Positions 1-11,276 of a DNA stretch of 64,000 nucleotides are shown here, one piece after another; the stretch's first letter is position 1; each line of letters begins with the position of its first letter. The stretch is from contig OY986974.1 of NCBI GenBank assembly GCA_963920575.1, positions 7,998,610 to 8,062,609 of the forward strand. Direction: 5' to 3'. This DNA is from Narthecium ossifragum (taxonomy: Eukaryota; Streptophyta; Magnoliopsida; Dioscoreales; Nartheciaceae). The translations under genes and the position numbers were made by a program. The notes under the pieces are model-generated. The model ran no database searches. It worked only from the letters and a program-made list of their open reading frames with translations, and was not told where the DNA came from.

Positions 1-1988
1 CAGAAGCAGGGGTTCCATTGGTCGACGGAAGCGGAAACGGCCTTTACCGCCCTCAAGGCCGCCATGACGACAACCCCTGTTTTAGCCCTTCCAGATTTTG
101 CTAAGATGTTCGTCGTGGAGGCCGATGCTTCCGACAATGGCGTTGGGGTAGTGCTCATGCAAGATGGCCGGCCTATCACCTTCTACAGCAAGGCCCTTTC
201 CGATCGAGCGAAGGCCAGGTCCACATATGAGAAGGAGTTGACGTCCGTGGTCCAAGCGGTCACCAAACGACGATCTTACCTCGTCGGCCGGCGTTTCCAG
301 GTACGCACCGATCATTTTAGCTTAAAACACCTCCTCCAGCAGCATCTTACCACACCCGACCATCAGAAGTGGGTTATGAAGCTTTTGCGCTTCGATTTTG
401 ACATCATCTACCGGCCCGGAAGGGAGAACTCCGCCGCTGATGCTCTGTCTCGCCAGTCGGACGGCGACGCCTCCATCGCCGCCCTTACCTACCCGCGTCC
501 GGCCTGGTTGGCGGATTTACGCGCGGCCGCTCGGTCAAGCCCAGCGCTCGACAACACACGGAAGAGGGTCCGAGAGGGTGACCCAGCTTACACCTCCTAC
601 TCCTTGCTCAACGGCGATCTCTGGCACAAAGGGCGACTGGTTCTTCCTCCGGCCTTCGACTCCAAAACAGAGATGCTCCGTGAATACCATGACACACCGG
701 TGGGTGGCCATTCCGACATCCTGCGCACCTGCAAGCGGCTCGCAGGGGATTTCTTCTGGACCGGCATGCACAAGGATATCAAGTCCTATGTGCAGCAGTG
801 CGACGTCTGCCAGCGGAGCAAGTACGAGGCGATGAAGCCGGCGGGCCTGCTTCAACCCCTGCCAATACCTGAGCAAATCTGGGAAGACATTGCGATGGAT
901 TTCATCATAGGCCTTCCGGTGTCCTCCGGTTACTCCGTCGTACTCGTGGTCGTCGACAGGCTCACAAAGTATGGGCACTTCATGCCTCTGAAGCATCCTT
1001 ATACGGCCAAGGTGGTGGCAGACGTCTTTCTGCAGGAGGTCATCCGCCTACATGGTTTGCCACGCTCCATCGTCTCCGACAGAGACCCTGTTTTCCTCAG
1101 TCATTTTTGGCGAGAATTCTTCAAGCTCCAAGGGTCCGCACTGAAGACTAGCACCGCCTATCACCCACAAACGGACGGGCAATCTGAAGTCCTCAATCGC
1201 TGCTTGGAGACATATCTCCGCTGTTTCGCCGGACTGCGTCCTAAGTCGTGGGTCCGTTGGCTGCCATGGGCGGAGCTGTGGTACAACACGGCCTTCCAGT
1301 CCGCCACACAACTGACGCCCTTCCAGGTTGTCTATGGCCGACCCCCACCATCTATTCACCGTTCCGTTATGAACCTTCTTCGGCGGTGGTGGCGTTGGTC
1401 GACCAAGTGCTCCGCTCTCGCGATGAAATCCTGCGGCTACTACGGGACAATTTGGTGTTGGCACAAAATCGCATGAAGGTCCAGGTGGACAAGCATCGGC
1501 GCGAGATGGAATTGGCTGTCGGCGACTGGGCGTACCTGAAACTTCAACCCTATCGTCAGTCCTCCGTCCAAGCTCGCGCCAATAAGAAGCTCACCCCTCG
1601 TTTCTATGGTCCCTTTCGGATACTCGAACGAATCGGCTCGGTTGCATACCGCTTGGATTTACATGATCACTCTAAAATCCTCCCGGTCGTGCATGTTTCA
1701 CAACTGAAGCGACAACTCGGAGACCAAGGCCGGGCGATCCCAAAGTTACCCGACTACTCGGACGATGGAGTCCTGGTCATCGAACCCGCTCTCATTACTG
1801 ATTTCCGTTGGGTTAAGCGTCAAGGACGCATCATACAAGAGGCCTTAGTCCAATGGACGGGACTGCTACCGGAAGATGCCACTTGGGAGGTTTTGGATCA
1901 ACTAAAACGACAATTTACTCACTTGAACCTTGAGGACAAGGTTCGTCTCCAAGGGGATGGGAATGTTAGGAATCAAGCCTCATCATAG
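1..1988 (+). pseudogene. Ty3/gypsy (Reina-type chromovirus) pol, 3' part, frameshifted
   Basis: The reading frame is already open at base 1 with the RT/RNase H connection. RNase H runs to about 460 (VEADAS, YEKEL, TDH, ADALSR motifs). The integrase zinc finger (H-H-C-C) is at about 690-815. The integrase core has its acidic residues at DFIIGLP (~898), SDRDP (~1075) and GQSEV (~1190). The C-terminal part (~1370-1950) has the GPF..L.RIG fold, and a chromodomain-like tail follows (ALVQWTG, EDATWEV, LEDKV). The frame changes in the C-run at 1342-1346, consistent with loss of one C, so this copy cannot make the full protein. The LEDKV chromodomain ending and the YRPGRENSAADALSR linker fit the Reina clade. 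The 5' part lies outside the window. Confidence 0.93.
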
Positions 1989-2180
1989 CAGCAAAGGCCG
2001 ATCATCATCCAAACTTACCAACGGAGGAGCAAATCACACATCACAGCTACAGCTGCCAATGACCAGCCAAAGGAGGACCAAACCAGGACAGCTAGCAGAG
2101 ATCTTGAGGGGAATTCTAGCAGAGATCTTGAGGAGAATAACCAGCCAGAATAAGCTTGGTAGGACCTGTACCAGCAGCTA
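1951..2180 (+). mobile_element. Polypurine tract and start of 3' LTR of the Reina-type element
   Basis: A purine-rich tract (AAGGGGATGGGAA, 1951-1963) is followed by TGTTAGGAATC at 1964, a plausible LTR start that overlaps the end of the coding frame. No matching 5' LTR is in the window, so the 3' boundary is not defined. The GCTCGA-rich block begins soon after and may interrupt the LTR. Confidence 0.55.
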
Positions 2181-2189
2181 GGTAATATC

Positions 2190-2590
2190 AGATTAAGCTC
2201 GGCTCGCATTTGTTTAGACTCGAGCTCGGCTCGAGCTCGATCACAGAAATACAAATCTAGGTCAAGCTTGAACTCAGACATTCTTAGGCTCGGCCTAAAA
2301 GCTTGAATGCTTGGCTCGGTTAACTATATTACAAAATCCTATATAAAATAGTTTATTTAGTATATATGGATTTTCGTATTATAATACAAATTATTGTCCT
2401 AGGCTCGAAAGCTCGGCTTGGAGACTCGTGAATTGAACTCCAGCCTAACCTACACTGTTATGAGCCAAGCTTGAGCTCGATCTTGAAGATCAAATCGAGC
2501 TCGAGCTTGAACTCAACAGTAACCTACTTTGTCTCAAGCTGAGCTCGAACAGCTAGGATTTAACTTGGCTCGACAACGGCCCTTTTAGGA
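2190..2590. repeat. GCTCGA-rich block, probable non-autonomous DNA transposon remnant
   Basis: Many variants of GCTCGGCTCG / GAGCTCGAGC occur on both strands at the two ends (about 2190-2310 and 2400-2590) around an AT-rich centre (2310-2400). Clustered short motifs in both orientations are typical of subterminal repeats of plant DNA transposons. I could not define terminal inverted repeats or a TSD. Confidence 0.4.
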
Positions 2591-3388
2591 GCTAGTCATT
2601 TTATACCCACAAAGAGAAGGGTTTGAATTACTCATCCAAATTAGATTGCACACCTTCAACAAATCGTCGACATCACTCCTCAGGAACAGAGCATTCCGTC
2701 CACAAAGACCTGGCAATCATGTCAGATATGAGTTCAAACTAGAAGAACACAACACTAACTTGAAAGAGAGATGAAAATGAACTCTTACTGACCACTCAAT
2801 GGAGAAGAACAGTTATCAATGTGCAATAGTTTCCTTCAGCTTCCTGGGAGGAATTACTCAAAGCATATTTTACAAGAATGGTGATAAAAATCAAAATTAG
2901 TCACTTTGGCGCAGTCGTGTTGCAGTTCTCTCATTTCTGAAATCTGATCCAAGATTTAGACAAGACTAAAATGAACAAGATGAAGACATCAGAGAGAAAT
3001 TAGGGAAAGAAGAATTGATGGGAAATTTAGTCGTTAATCACCTCGGATTCGAGTTTCCAAGATCCAAGAAAACTGAAGGGGGCATTTGGTAACTCCACGT
3101 CAGTTGATGCAATTGTATCATGGTTCTCACTCTTCCCAAGTGGATGTCACCATACAGGCAGCAAAGTTAATCTCGCAATGCCAAATGCTGGTTCGTGTGG
3201 CATACCAAACATGTATGTGCGAAAATGAGCCAATGCATGCCACAGTCACCCCAAAAGAAGAAGATGAACCATGTGATAGGGCTCCCACAAGTTTCAGAAG
3301 TAAAACAGTAACAAAACAATCACACAGCTGCCTGCTTTTGGCTTATGGCTTCAGTCTTGCTCACCAAACTAGCACCTCACTCGATAAG
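2591..3388. other. 3' flank of the PPR gene, no gene seen
   Basis: Ordinary-looking AT-moderate DNA between the transposon remnant and the PPR stop codon. It should contain the 3' UTR of the PPR gene. No other gene or repeat was recognised. Confidence 0.5.
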
Positions 3389-4918
3389 CTAAGATCCATC
3401 GACCTCAATCCAACTGCATCCAGCGACCTTTCTAATCCCCTTTACTCTCATCTGCTTTCTTAATGCATTAGAATCCTCCCATCTTTCGGAAGTTGCAAAC
3501 ATATTGCACACAAGCGCATAAGTGCCCCCTCCGGCGGCCACCTCCTTTTTAAGAATCTGTTTCCTTACACCTTCATACACTGCCCCGCCGTTACCATGGA
3601 TTTTTTGTGCACTGAGCAAAGCTCCAAGCACATGGTCCTCGAGTTCAATAGGCATGGTACAAGTCAATCCCTCAGCTTCTTCCAACAACCCGGCCCGGCC
3701 ATATGCATCGACCATGATAGTGTAGTGCTGCTTTTGAGGGATGACTCCATAGACGCTCCTCATGGCCTGAAAAACCATTGACACCCGGCTGACAAACCCT
3801 GCATGACAACATGCGGATAGCACTGCAGCAAAGACTGCCTCATCCGGTTCGACTCCATGGCATAACATCAAAGAGAAAAGCTGCAATGATTGCTTTGCCA
3901 TCCCATTCAAGGCCATGCCACCAATAATAGTGCCCCAAGACACCAAATCCTTGAACGGAAGCATCGCAAACACCTTGATCGCCATGCCCACCTCGCCGCA
4001 CTTTGCATACATGTTGATCAAAGCATTCCCAACAATAACATCTCTACCAATTCGCCTTTTCTCTATGTAGGAATGCACTGACCTCCCCAAGCCCAAGCGA
4101 CCGACAGATACACACGCGGTGCACACACTCACCAGAGTTGCCTCATTGGGCACGACATCTCCTTCTTCAATCATCAGAACAAACAATGCCGTAGCATTCT
4201 CCGAGCCACCATTCCGCGCGTAACCCGAGATCATCGTCGTCCATGACACGACATCTCTAACGGGCATTTCATCAAATAAGCAACAAGCATGAAGAAAATC
4301 CTCACAATTCACATACATCTCCAAGATCGCATTCCCCAAAATAAGATTCTCATCATGACAACCAAACCTCTTCAATCCAACTCCATGAACAGCTTTTCCA
4401 ACCCTCATATCCTTAATCCGAGAACAAGCCGTCAAAACACTAACAAGGGTCATGGCATTAGGTTCCGAATCCATGGAGCCAAACATCAACATGGCACCCA
4501 ACTCGCATCCATTCTTAGCCAATGCCGAAACAATCGAGGTCCAAGAGACCACATCAGGTCTAGCAATGCCCAAAAAGATCTTTTCAGCTGCGCATGGATC
4601 GGAAGAAGAGGAGTAGAAGTTGATCAAAGAGTTCTGGACGAAGAGGTCAGCGTGGTGGCCGGCTTTGAGCATACGTGCATGGATTGCATGGCCGGCGAGG
4701 GTTTCATGTAGGAGGGAGCAGGCTTTGAGCACGTAGGTGTAGGTGAAGTGGTCATGCAGGGGTGGCGAGTTTTGGCTCATTAGGGTGTAGATTGGAAGGA
4801 TTTTTTCAGGGGTTGGTGAGATTGAGAGGAGTTTTAGGAGGGTGTTTAGAAGGTTGGGTTTGAGTGATTTGGTGACCTGGGTTTTGATTTGGGATACTTC
4901 TCTTGGATGGAGTGGCAT
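3389..4918 (-). CDS. Pentatricopeptide repeat protein, PLS class, E subgroup
   Basis: A 509-residue single-exon protein starting at an ATG. After about 60 N-terminal residues there is an ordered series of P, L and S PPR motifs (DHFTYTYVLKACS, DLFVQNSLINFYS, DVVSWTSIVSALAKNG and so on), about eleven in all including L2 and S2. It ends in E1/E2 motifs (CSWIEVDG) with a stop just after, so there is no DYW deaminase domain. Proteins of this class act in plastids or mitochondria, bind organelle RNA in a sequence-specific way, and commonly serve as site recognition factors for C-to-U editing, recruiting a DYW partner in trans. The Lys-rich, acid-poor N-terminus could be an organelle transit peptide. 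No frameshift or stop interrupts it. The editing site it serves cannot be inferred here. Confidence 0.93.
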   Translation of the reverse strand: MPLHPREVSQIKTQVTKSLKPNLLNTLLKLLSISPTPEKILPIYTLMSQNSPPLHDHFTYTYVLKACSLLHETLAGHAIHARMLKAGHHADLFVQNSLINFYSSSSDPCAAEKIFLGIARPDVVSWTSIVSALAKNGCELGAMLMFGSMDSEPNAMTLVSVLTACSRIKDMRVGKAVHGVGLKRFGCHDENLILGNAILEMYVNCEDFLHACCLFDEMPVRDVVSWTTMISGYARNGGSENATALFVLMIEEGDVVPNEATLVSVCTACVSVGRLGLGRSVHSYIEKRRIGRDVIVGNALINMYAKCGEVGMAIKVFAMLPFKDLVSWGTIIGGMALNGMAKQSLQLFSLMLCHGVEPDEAVFAAVLSACCHAGFVSRVSMVFQAMRSVYGVIPQKQHYTIMVDAYGRAGLLEEAEGLTCTMPIELEDHVLGALLSAQKIHGNGGAVYEGVRKQILKKEVAAGGGTYALVCNMFATSERWEDSNALRKQMRVKGIRKVAGCSWIEVDGS

Positions 4919-5247
4919 TCCTTTGAACGTGGGAAGTCACTTCCAAGTTCTAACAAACCAACACCATCTGGTTAAGAGTCTCAATCATGGTTAAAACCCA
5001 ACCAGGGACAGAATTATGTTAGGGGGGGTGTTAGACATCAAGATCTTAACAAAAACTTTTGTCCAACACCATCTGTTTAAGCTGTGTTTGGTACGGGGAA
5101 CCCCCCTTAACCCTTGAAGTCAGCATTGTATATATGAATGTATTCTACTCGATGGTTGCGAATCATGGGAGAAATGGGTAGTGCCCCCAACTGTTTAAAC
5201 TTTTAGTAAACTAAGTCCCAAATCATGAGGCCTTTCCTTTTAAGAAA
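4919..5247. other. 5' flank of the PPR gene
   Basis: Putative promoter and 5' UTR region of the minus-strand PPR gene. A seven-G run lies near 5020. The phrase CCAACACCATCTG occurs twice (near 4960 and 5070), a local duplication. No clear TATA box could be assigned. Confidence 0.35.
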
Positions 5248-5275
5248 CTAGTCTGTGCCCGTGCCCTGACAAGGT
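5248..5275 (-). mobile_element. Possible Helitron 3' terminus
   Basis: On the minus strand this reads GGGCACGGGCACAGACTAG followed by T, which resembles plant Helitron 3' ends: a GC-rich stem-loop, then CTAG, with host T. The hairpin is imperfect. No 5' TC end could be matched to it, so the extent of the element is unknown. It resembles the better supported end at 40461-40488. Confidence 0.4.
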
Positions 5276-5462
5276 TTTAACGAAACGTTTGATCAAGCAG
5301 TTTACAAAGTGTGATCAAATAGACCAATTGATTCCTTTACAACTAAATGGAACAATTGGGTTTCTTTGTTTTCGTTGGATTTTATACTTTTATCAAGATT
5401 GCTTGTCTTCAAGAACATATTTAAAAGAACAGCAATAGCTAGTTACAGTGCTCCTGGCACGG

Positions 5463-6805
5463 TGATGAGCCATAAATTATATATAATTTAACCTCTTAAT
5501 TTATCTTTATTAGCCTAAGAGTATATGTATTTGATAGTTTATTACTTGATTTCAGATTTAAACATATTAAGAGAATAAATACAAGAAATTTAGCTAAAAA
5601 GATCAAATTCTGCATAATCTAGAAATATAGAATTAGTCGTCGACTGTTTGGAAACAAATCATCAGAAATTCTACAAATGTCCAAAAATCTTGAAATTCTG
5701 AGAGATTGAAGAAAACTTTGAGAGCTACAATTTTTATGTTAAAGACTGTGGAATATTTATAAATTGGCACCAATTTGCAAAGTAGGATTTTTAGAAGTTG
5801 GAATTAAAATCTACAGAAATTAATTGTTAACATGATATAAACCGACCCAGCCAAGCTGACTGGGCCAATCGATCAATTTTTAGTCTGATCGATCGCTCTG
5901 CTGACATCACAAGTATGGAAATTAGAAAAATCAGAGTGTAAGTCCAGTTATGACTCCTTAACCCTATCCTAAGGTTGTAGCTATTAATAGAGCTGTTCCA
6001 GGCCGAGTTTATCATCTTTTTGACTATCTTTTGAAAAGAAAAGAAAAGACGGTGAAGGTACGAACGGCAACAGCTTTCTTTCCCGATCCGATGACCTTCA
6101 TCCACAAGATGAGTGGTTAACTTCTTATACTTAGGGATTTCATGAAACCATAGCGTGGTTTTTGGTCTTTTTTTAGTTTAAATTTTGTGAACTTCTCGAT
6201 ACATTATCTCATAAATACGGTTCTATTGATTAGAGATTTGAAGAAGCAAAGCTCCCTTAAAATACTTTCAGTCGTGCAAGCTTTCTGTGATCGATTGTAC
6301 AGATTTATAAGATGCTTTTTATGAAGTTTTTTATTTGTCTTTGAGATAAGTTATGTTAAGTGAAGATAGATTGTGCCAAGGTCATTAAGAGTAGAGTAAT
6401 TTAAAGTAATCGTAGGACCGAAAATAATTTATGGCAAGCAAAGATAGATTATGTCGTTGTAAATAATAACTTTCTTTTAGGGATTCATGTGAGCTTGTAG
6501 CAATATAATTCATAATGTTGAGAGAAGGGAACAAGATGATAACTAGAGAAGAGTAATAATGAAACTAAGGCGGATTGAGTAGTTCCTAAGTAACTACTTC
6601 ATTGATTCGAATCGATCAACCTTTTATTTCTTTTTTTAGTTAGTTTAGATAACTCAAATAGGGTTTTGAGAACTGATATCATCTATAACATCGTTTCCGG
6701 ACTTTACCGCTATTCTACCTAGTAGTGTAGTGAATGAATAAGGATTATAAATTTAATATTTGATTGAGTTTTGTAATATTTTAATGGCACATTCACAACA
6801 CATCA
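5463..6805 (+). mobile_element. 5' LTR of an Athila-like Ty3 element
   Basis: Starts TGATGAG and ends ACATCA (1343 bp). Five bases later comes a TGGCGCCG primer-binding-type sequence at 6811. The terminal bases match those of the R1 element on the opposite strand (TGATGAG...ACATCA), so this is a related family. A GATCGATC palindrome pair lies at about 5860-5895. No partner 3' LTR or coding region follows; the leader stops near 6985, where a truncated LTR of another family begins. Confidence 0.6.
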
Positions 6806-6810
6806 ATTTT

Positions 6811-6985
6811 TGGCGCCGACATCAGGGATTACTTTTGTTAATTTGATTGATATTTTCTGTAGTCTATGCCTTGGTTTAGTTAGGATTTTTCTTTTTCTTA
6901 CTTTTAACCTTTCTTGATTTTTTCATTTTTTAGGATTTTTCAGACAATCTTTTTGATTTTAGCAGCTACTGAATTGGATTTTCTT
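6811..6985 (+). mobile_element. Primer-binding site and leader of the Athila-like element
   Basis: TGGCGCCG at 6811 matches the start of the tRNA-Asp-type primer-binding site seen intact in R1, but the following bases diverge. The T-rich sequence to about 6985 is the untranslated leader. It is cut by the junction with the truncated LTR. Confidence 0.45.
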
Positions 6986-6989
6986 GGAC

Positions 6990-7513
6990 TTGGACCTACA
7001 AGCGTGCCAAATCCTGACGATCGATCCAACGGTCGATCGTCAAGCCTAGTGCACAGTTCCTACGAACAGTGCCAGAAATCCAATTTCTTGGATTTGATCT
7101 ATCAAAGTTTATTGGAAATCGATAAAACTTTGTAGGCACACGTGACAAATGATGGGGAAACTATTGATACGAAGAAAACATGATTTTGATGGTTAAATCT
7201 CAAATCTAGGTCAAAACGGCCAAAAATCGATAAACCGGCGATAATACGAGAATCGTTCGATAAAATACGAAAATCAAATGGTAGAGATACTCTAAGCAAT
7301 CTACAACACCCATGTATAAAACTACACAACATTCTACCACGTATAACTACATCAAAACACAATAAACCTATCCTAAGAGAACCCAATCATACGATCGGGG
7401 TAGAAATACCTACGTGATCAAGTAGGGCAGCTCTTCCACGTATTCCCCAAGCTCGATTGCCAAGATCCACTCCTGGAAGATCGCGGTCTGTAGCCCTAGC
7501 ACTGCCGGTAGGG

Positions 7514-7544
<31 letters not shown>

Positions 7545-7896
7545 CAGCAGGAGAGGAAAGAAAAAGAGAAAGGAAGAGAAGAGAGAGAAAAGAAAGGGCT
7601 ATTTATAGAAAGTTGGAATCGATTACAGCCGTCCGATTCGATCTCTCCCGATCGAGCTCCGATCTTCTGATCGGAAGCGCCCTTAAGGTTCTAATCAATC
7701 ACATACGTCAATCAAAGGCAGTGTGTGTAACGCGGGTGTGAAACCGACCGCTAGGGAGCAAATTTACCAAAATGCCCCTGGGTCAAAAATAGCGATGCGA
7801 TCAATCGATCGCATCCCAAGGCCAACCGAGCCAAACCACAAAACCGGACCCTCGACCTAACGCGGTCGGACTGGGTTGGAGGTACAGGTCCTCACA
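6990..7896 (-). mobile_element. Truncated Tekay/Del-like LTR
   Basis: Ends on the plus strand in GGTCCTCACA, i.e. the minus-strand LTR start TGTGAGGACC. Its first ~900 bp match the start of the T1 LTR, including the TTTGGTAAA-type segment, a TATA box (CTATTTATA, ~7598-7606), a purine tract (7518-7597) and a GATCGATC pair near 7020-7045. The rest of the LTR is missing: the match stops near 6990, next to the Athila-like leader. It is probably the 3' LTR of the element whose 5' LTR is at 8162-10961. Confidence 0.65.
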
Positions 7897-8161
7897 GGCC
7901 CGTCGGGCGGTGTGCTCATCACGCGACCTGCCTCGGTCTCCTGCAACAGAACCGTCAAGCTGCCCTGCCATCTACACAAGTACTAGAGACAAGAGAATCC
8001 ACTCATCAAAAACCAAAACAAACAACAATCAATAAAGTAAAACACATCACACAAGAGTGCAAAACAAACATGCAGGGATGTTCTAACGCTAGAACTATCC
8101 CAACCCACACTGAAACTTTAACCAATTGATCTGGGATCTACAGCCTGATCTGATACCAAGT
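7897..8161 (-). mobile_element. Residual 265-bp internal region with tRNA-Met primer-binding site
   Basis: Read on the minus strand, the right-hand LTR ends in TATGACA and is followed by ACTTGGTATCAGATC, one mismatch from the TGGTATCAGAGC site complementary to initiator tRNA-Met. Only about 230 bp of non-coding leader remains before the other LTR and no polypurine tract is seen. The element has therefore lost its whole coding region by internal deletion. Confidence 0.65.
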
Positions 8162-10961
8162 TGTCATACCCCAACCCAGAAAACGCTTCCAGTCTGGAGC
8201 GTGAGGGTTCCTAATCTATTCAATCCATCTGTGTTGCATTTATATAACAATTGATCTGGGGCTAAAACTATAATATTCAATATTAAACCAAAAAAGTTAT
8301 GATAAATACTATCAAAACTCCTCGAAGAGGGAAATTATATATTTACATAATCCTCTAAGGATATATATAAACAAACCTATCTAGCAGTAGAGTAAGATAT
8401 GCAGAAACCTCAAACGCATCCAGAAGTCGACGCGCCATGAAAAGTTGATTCACTGGGAGCTACGAAAGAGCTGGCGCTTACACCTGCAAACACGGCCCGG
8501 ATAGGAGTGAGCGATAAGCTCAGTAGGACTCTATTCTACGACACTCACAAGAAAGGGACAAACTAAAACTGTGACATCTCTCACCCAAGTATAAGGCGTA
8601 AAAACGTCGAGAAAATAACGAATAACCACGACAAGGATCACACCGGTTCTAGGCGCTCCTCGAAGTGTGACTAGATAAAATAACAGGGGTTTCATTGCAT
8701 CTCCAGTGCATACCAAACCCCAAAACCAATAGCAAACAACCCAAGGTGTAACAGTAAAGTAAACCACCTTAAACCTAGGCACAAAAGAAATGGCACGACC
8801 TCTAAACCTCCAACATTACAATATGTAGCCAGCTAAGCAAGAACCTCGATAACATCATATTATTACAATAACAATCTCGCCCTACCCTTGCTAGCCAGCC
8901 TCGGTCCTAAGGCTAGATCTGAACTGCCCGAGAGCCTGGGATCGGTGATCAACCCATCGCCCACGTCCTATCCTTTATGATTCTAGTGCAATCAGATGCA
9001 TGTAATGCTCAGGTACAAATAAAGGAATAAGAGCATGCAATAAGATGTCACATCAATATAGAGGGTTGGGGGTAGCATATAGCTCGTCAAGGGGTAAGCG
9101 TAGCAATGGTCTATAATAAAGCAACTAAACAAATAGCTATTTATAATCTACACATCCCAAAGGGCATGACCCCCTTGGTTCAACCACAAGCCACACGCAG
9201 GGCCTACGTAATATAATAACATATAAATGATGTAATATTGGAAAACTCGATTAATCGAATTAAAGCAAACAATCTACTACTAACTTCAGAAAATCATAAC
9301 GTTTGATCTAACCGTCCGATTGATGTGAAACTTGATATACCCACTCAATGACATACCGCAATTCACATATTCAAAGATCAGATTAATCAGATAAAGTAAA
9401 ACAACTTAAATTCACTAATTAAACTGGCTGCTATGTTCTGCACAGACTCGCCATTTAATTCACAATAAACCATAGATAAATCTGAAAAATGTGAACTCCC
9501 TTGGAATAGAAAGACAACTTAGATATCTCCAATGTTAATGTTTTAGATAAACAGAGCTGATGCACGTACAATCTGGAAAACAAGCTAGAATATAGCTGTT
9601 TCTGCTATAACCGAAATCCGTGAAATATCTTAAGCAAAACTTGCTTAATCCATATTAAATCAATCTAAAATCCTACCAAACATACATCATATCTTAACCT
9701 AGCTAAAACAGGGAGGGTTGCGGGTCTCTTATTTACCAAATTGCCCTTGGGGTTCAAAAGCAACAATGTGATCAAACAGATCACGCTCGACGGGGAAACA
9801 GGCCAACAGGGTACGAACCACCGACCTATGGGTTGAGCCAGGTCAGAGGAACGGTTCTCACACATATATAATAACATATAATAATGAAAAGCTCAATTTA
9901 TCGAAATAAAGCAAACGAACTACTAACTTTGGAAAATCATAACATTCGATCTAACCGTCTGATTAATGTTAAACTTAATGAACCTACTCAGTAGCATATC
10001 CTAAATCATATATTCAAAGATCAGATCAATCGAATTAAGAAAAACCACTTAATTTCATTGATTAAGCTGACTGCTCTGTTCTACACAGCCTGGCCATTTA
10101 ATTTACAATCAATCGTACATTAATAAAAAAAAAGGGAAACTAGTTGGAATTGAAAGCTAACACAAATATCTAAAACTTTCATGTTTAAGATCAACTGAGA
10201 CCATGCACGTAAAAGCCAAAAAAACAAGCCAGAACATAGCTATTTCTGCTAGAACATAAATCCCATTAAAATCCGGGAAAAACTTGCATAAATCCAACTT
10301 AAATCCAAATCAAATCATTCCAAACTTCAATTAGAAATTATAGGCCTAGGAACATCATCTAGCATAGTTTAACTGAAGAAACATGCATTCAATCAAAGAA
10401 GAACACTTAAACCAAGCTTAGAGAACAATCCTACCTAGAGCTTCTATCCTACCTACTGGAAACCTTCCCATACCTCTGGATCAAAACTTCCTCGTGGATC
10501 AAAGGAACGAAGAAGAGAGAAGACCAAAAAAGAAAACAGACCCGGTTCGCGGGTTCTTATAGGCCCGAGTTCGATCGATCGCTCCTGAGCGACTGATCAG
10601 ACTAGGTCAGTTCGCGTCCATATCTAGACACGTCAAAGGCAGTGTCGATCTTGAATCTGACCTGGAGCGATCGATCGGTTTGGGCTTACAGCTGTCCTAA
10701 AGTCAAGCTTTTGCATGCTCGAGCTCAGATCTTTCGATCCCAACCTCGCCTAAGGTACTAACAAGCAAAATGAACATTTATAGGGTTGTGTGTGCGCTAC
10801 GCAGGTGTGAAACCAACTGTAAAGCTATAATTTATCAAATTGGCCTTAGGGACTGAAATCAATAATATGATCAGACAGATCGCGCTCCACGCAGAAACAG
10901 GCCAACAGGGCACGACCCCGACCTACGCGGTCAAGCTAGGTTAGAGGAGCCGGTCCTCACA
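8162..10961 (-). mobile_element. 5' LTR of the deleted Tekay/Del-like element
   Basis: On the plus strand it starts TGTCATACCCC and ends GGTCCTCACA (2800 bp). It shares terminal sequences and internal blocks with T1, S1 and L2. A TATA-like CTTATAGG is at about 10556, with GATCGATC pairs beside it (10565-10690). The length is inflated by a large partial duplication (see 9196-10500). Confidence 0.7.
9196..10500. repeat. Diverged ~650-bp tandem duplication inside an LTR
   Basis: The block starting near 9205 (ATAATAACATATAA, then CTCGATTAATCGAATTAAAGC, GATCTAACCGTC, CATTTAATTCACAAT) recurs from about 9870 with moderate divergence. The first copy ends in GGTTCTCACA at 9862, itself an LTR-terminal sequence. 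This looks like an old unequal recombination or an LTR-LTR fusion. Confidence 0.6.
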
Positions 10962-11070
10962 TGGCTTGCCTCGACCTCGATCAAGCTGGCAAGACACCCC
11001 ATTGACCAGCCTCGACCTCGATCAAGCTGGCCAAGGGGCCCTTTGACCAGCCTCGACCACGGTCAAACCT
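10962..11070. repeat. Short tandem array, CCTCGACCTCGATCAAGCTGG unit
   Basis: About three imperfect copies of a ~45-bp unit built on GACCAGCCTCGACC and GATCAAGCTGGC lie directly beside the LTR end. No coding function is evident. Confidence 0.6.
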
Positions 11071-11276
11071 TGGTTCGTTGCAATCCAACTCTGATGAAAG
11101 CTATCAGTCCGGATCCTTCTACTTCTCTGTTTCATCGGACCTCACGGGATGGTTCGCTGGATTTCCCTCGCCTCAGATCTCACCAGATGTGGGGAAGATT
11201 GTGCTACAACTGCAGCTGTACATGCTGAGATTGTACAGCTCCGGTGAGCGAGTTGGTTCTATCGTGAAGAGAGCCC

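Noticed and set aside
4289..4711. Plus-strand open frame opposite the PPR gene
   Set aside because: Shadow of the PPR coding strand with no family match.
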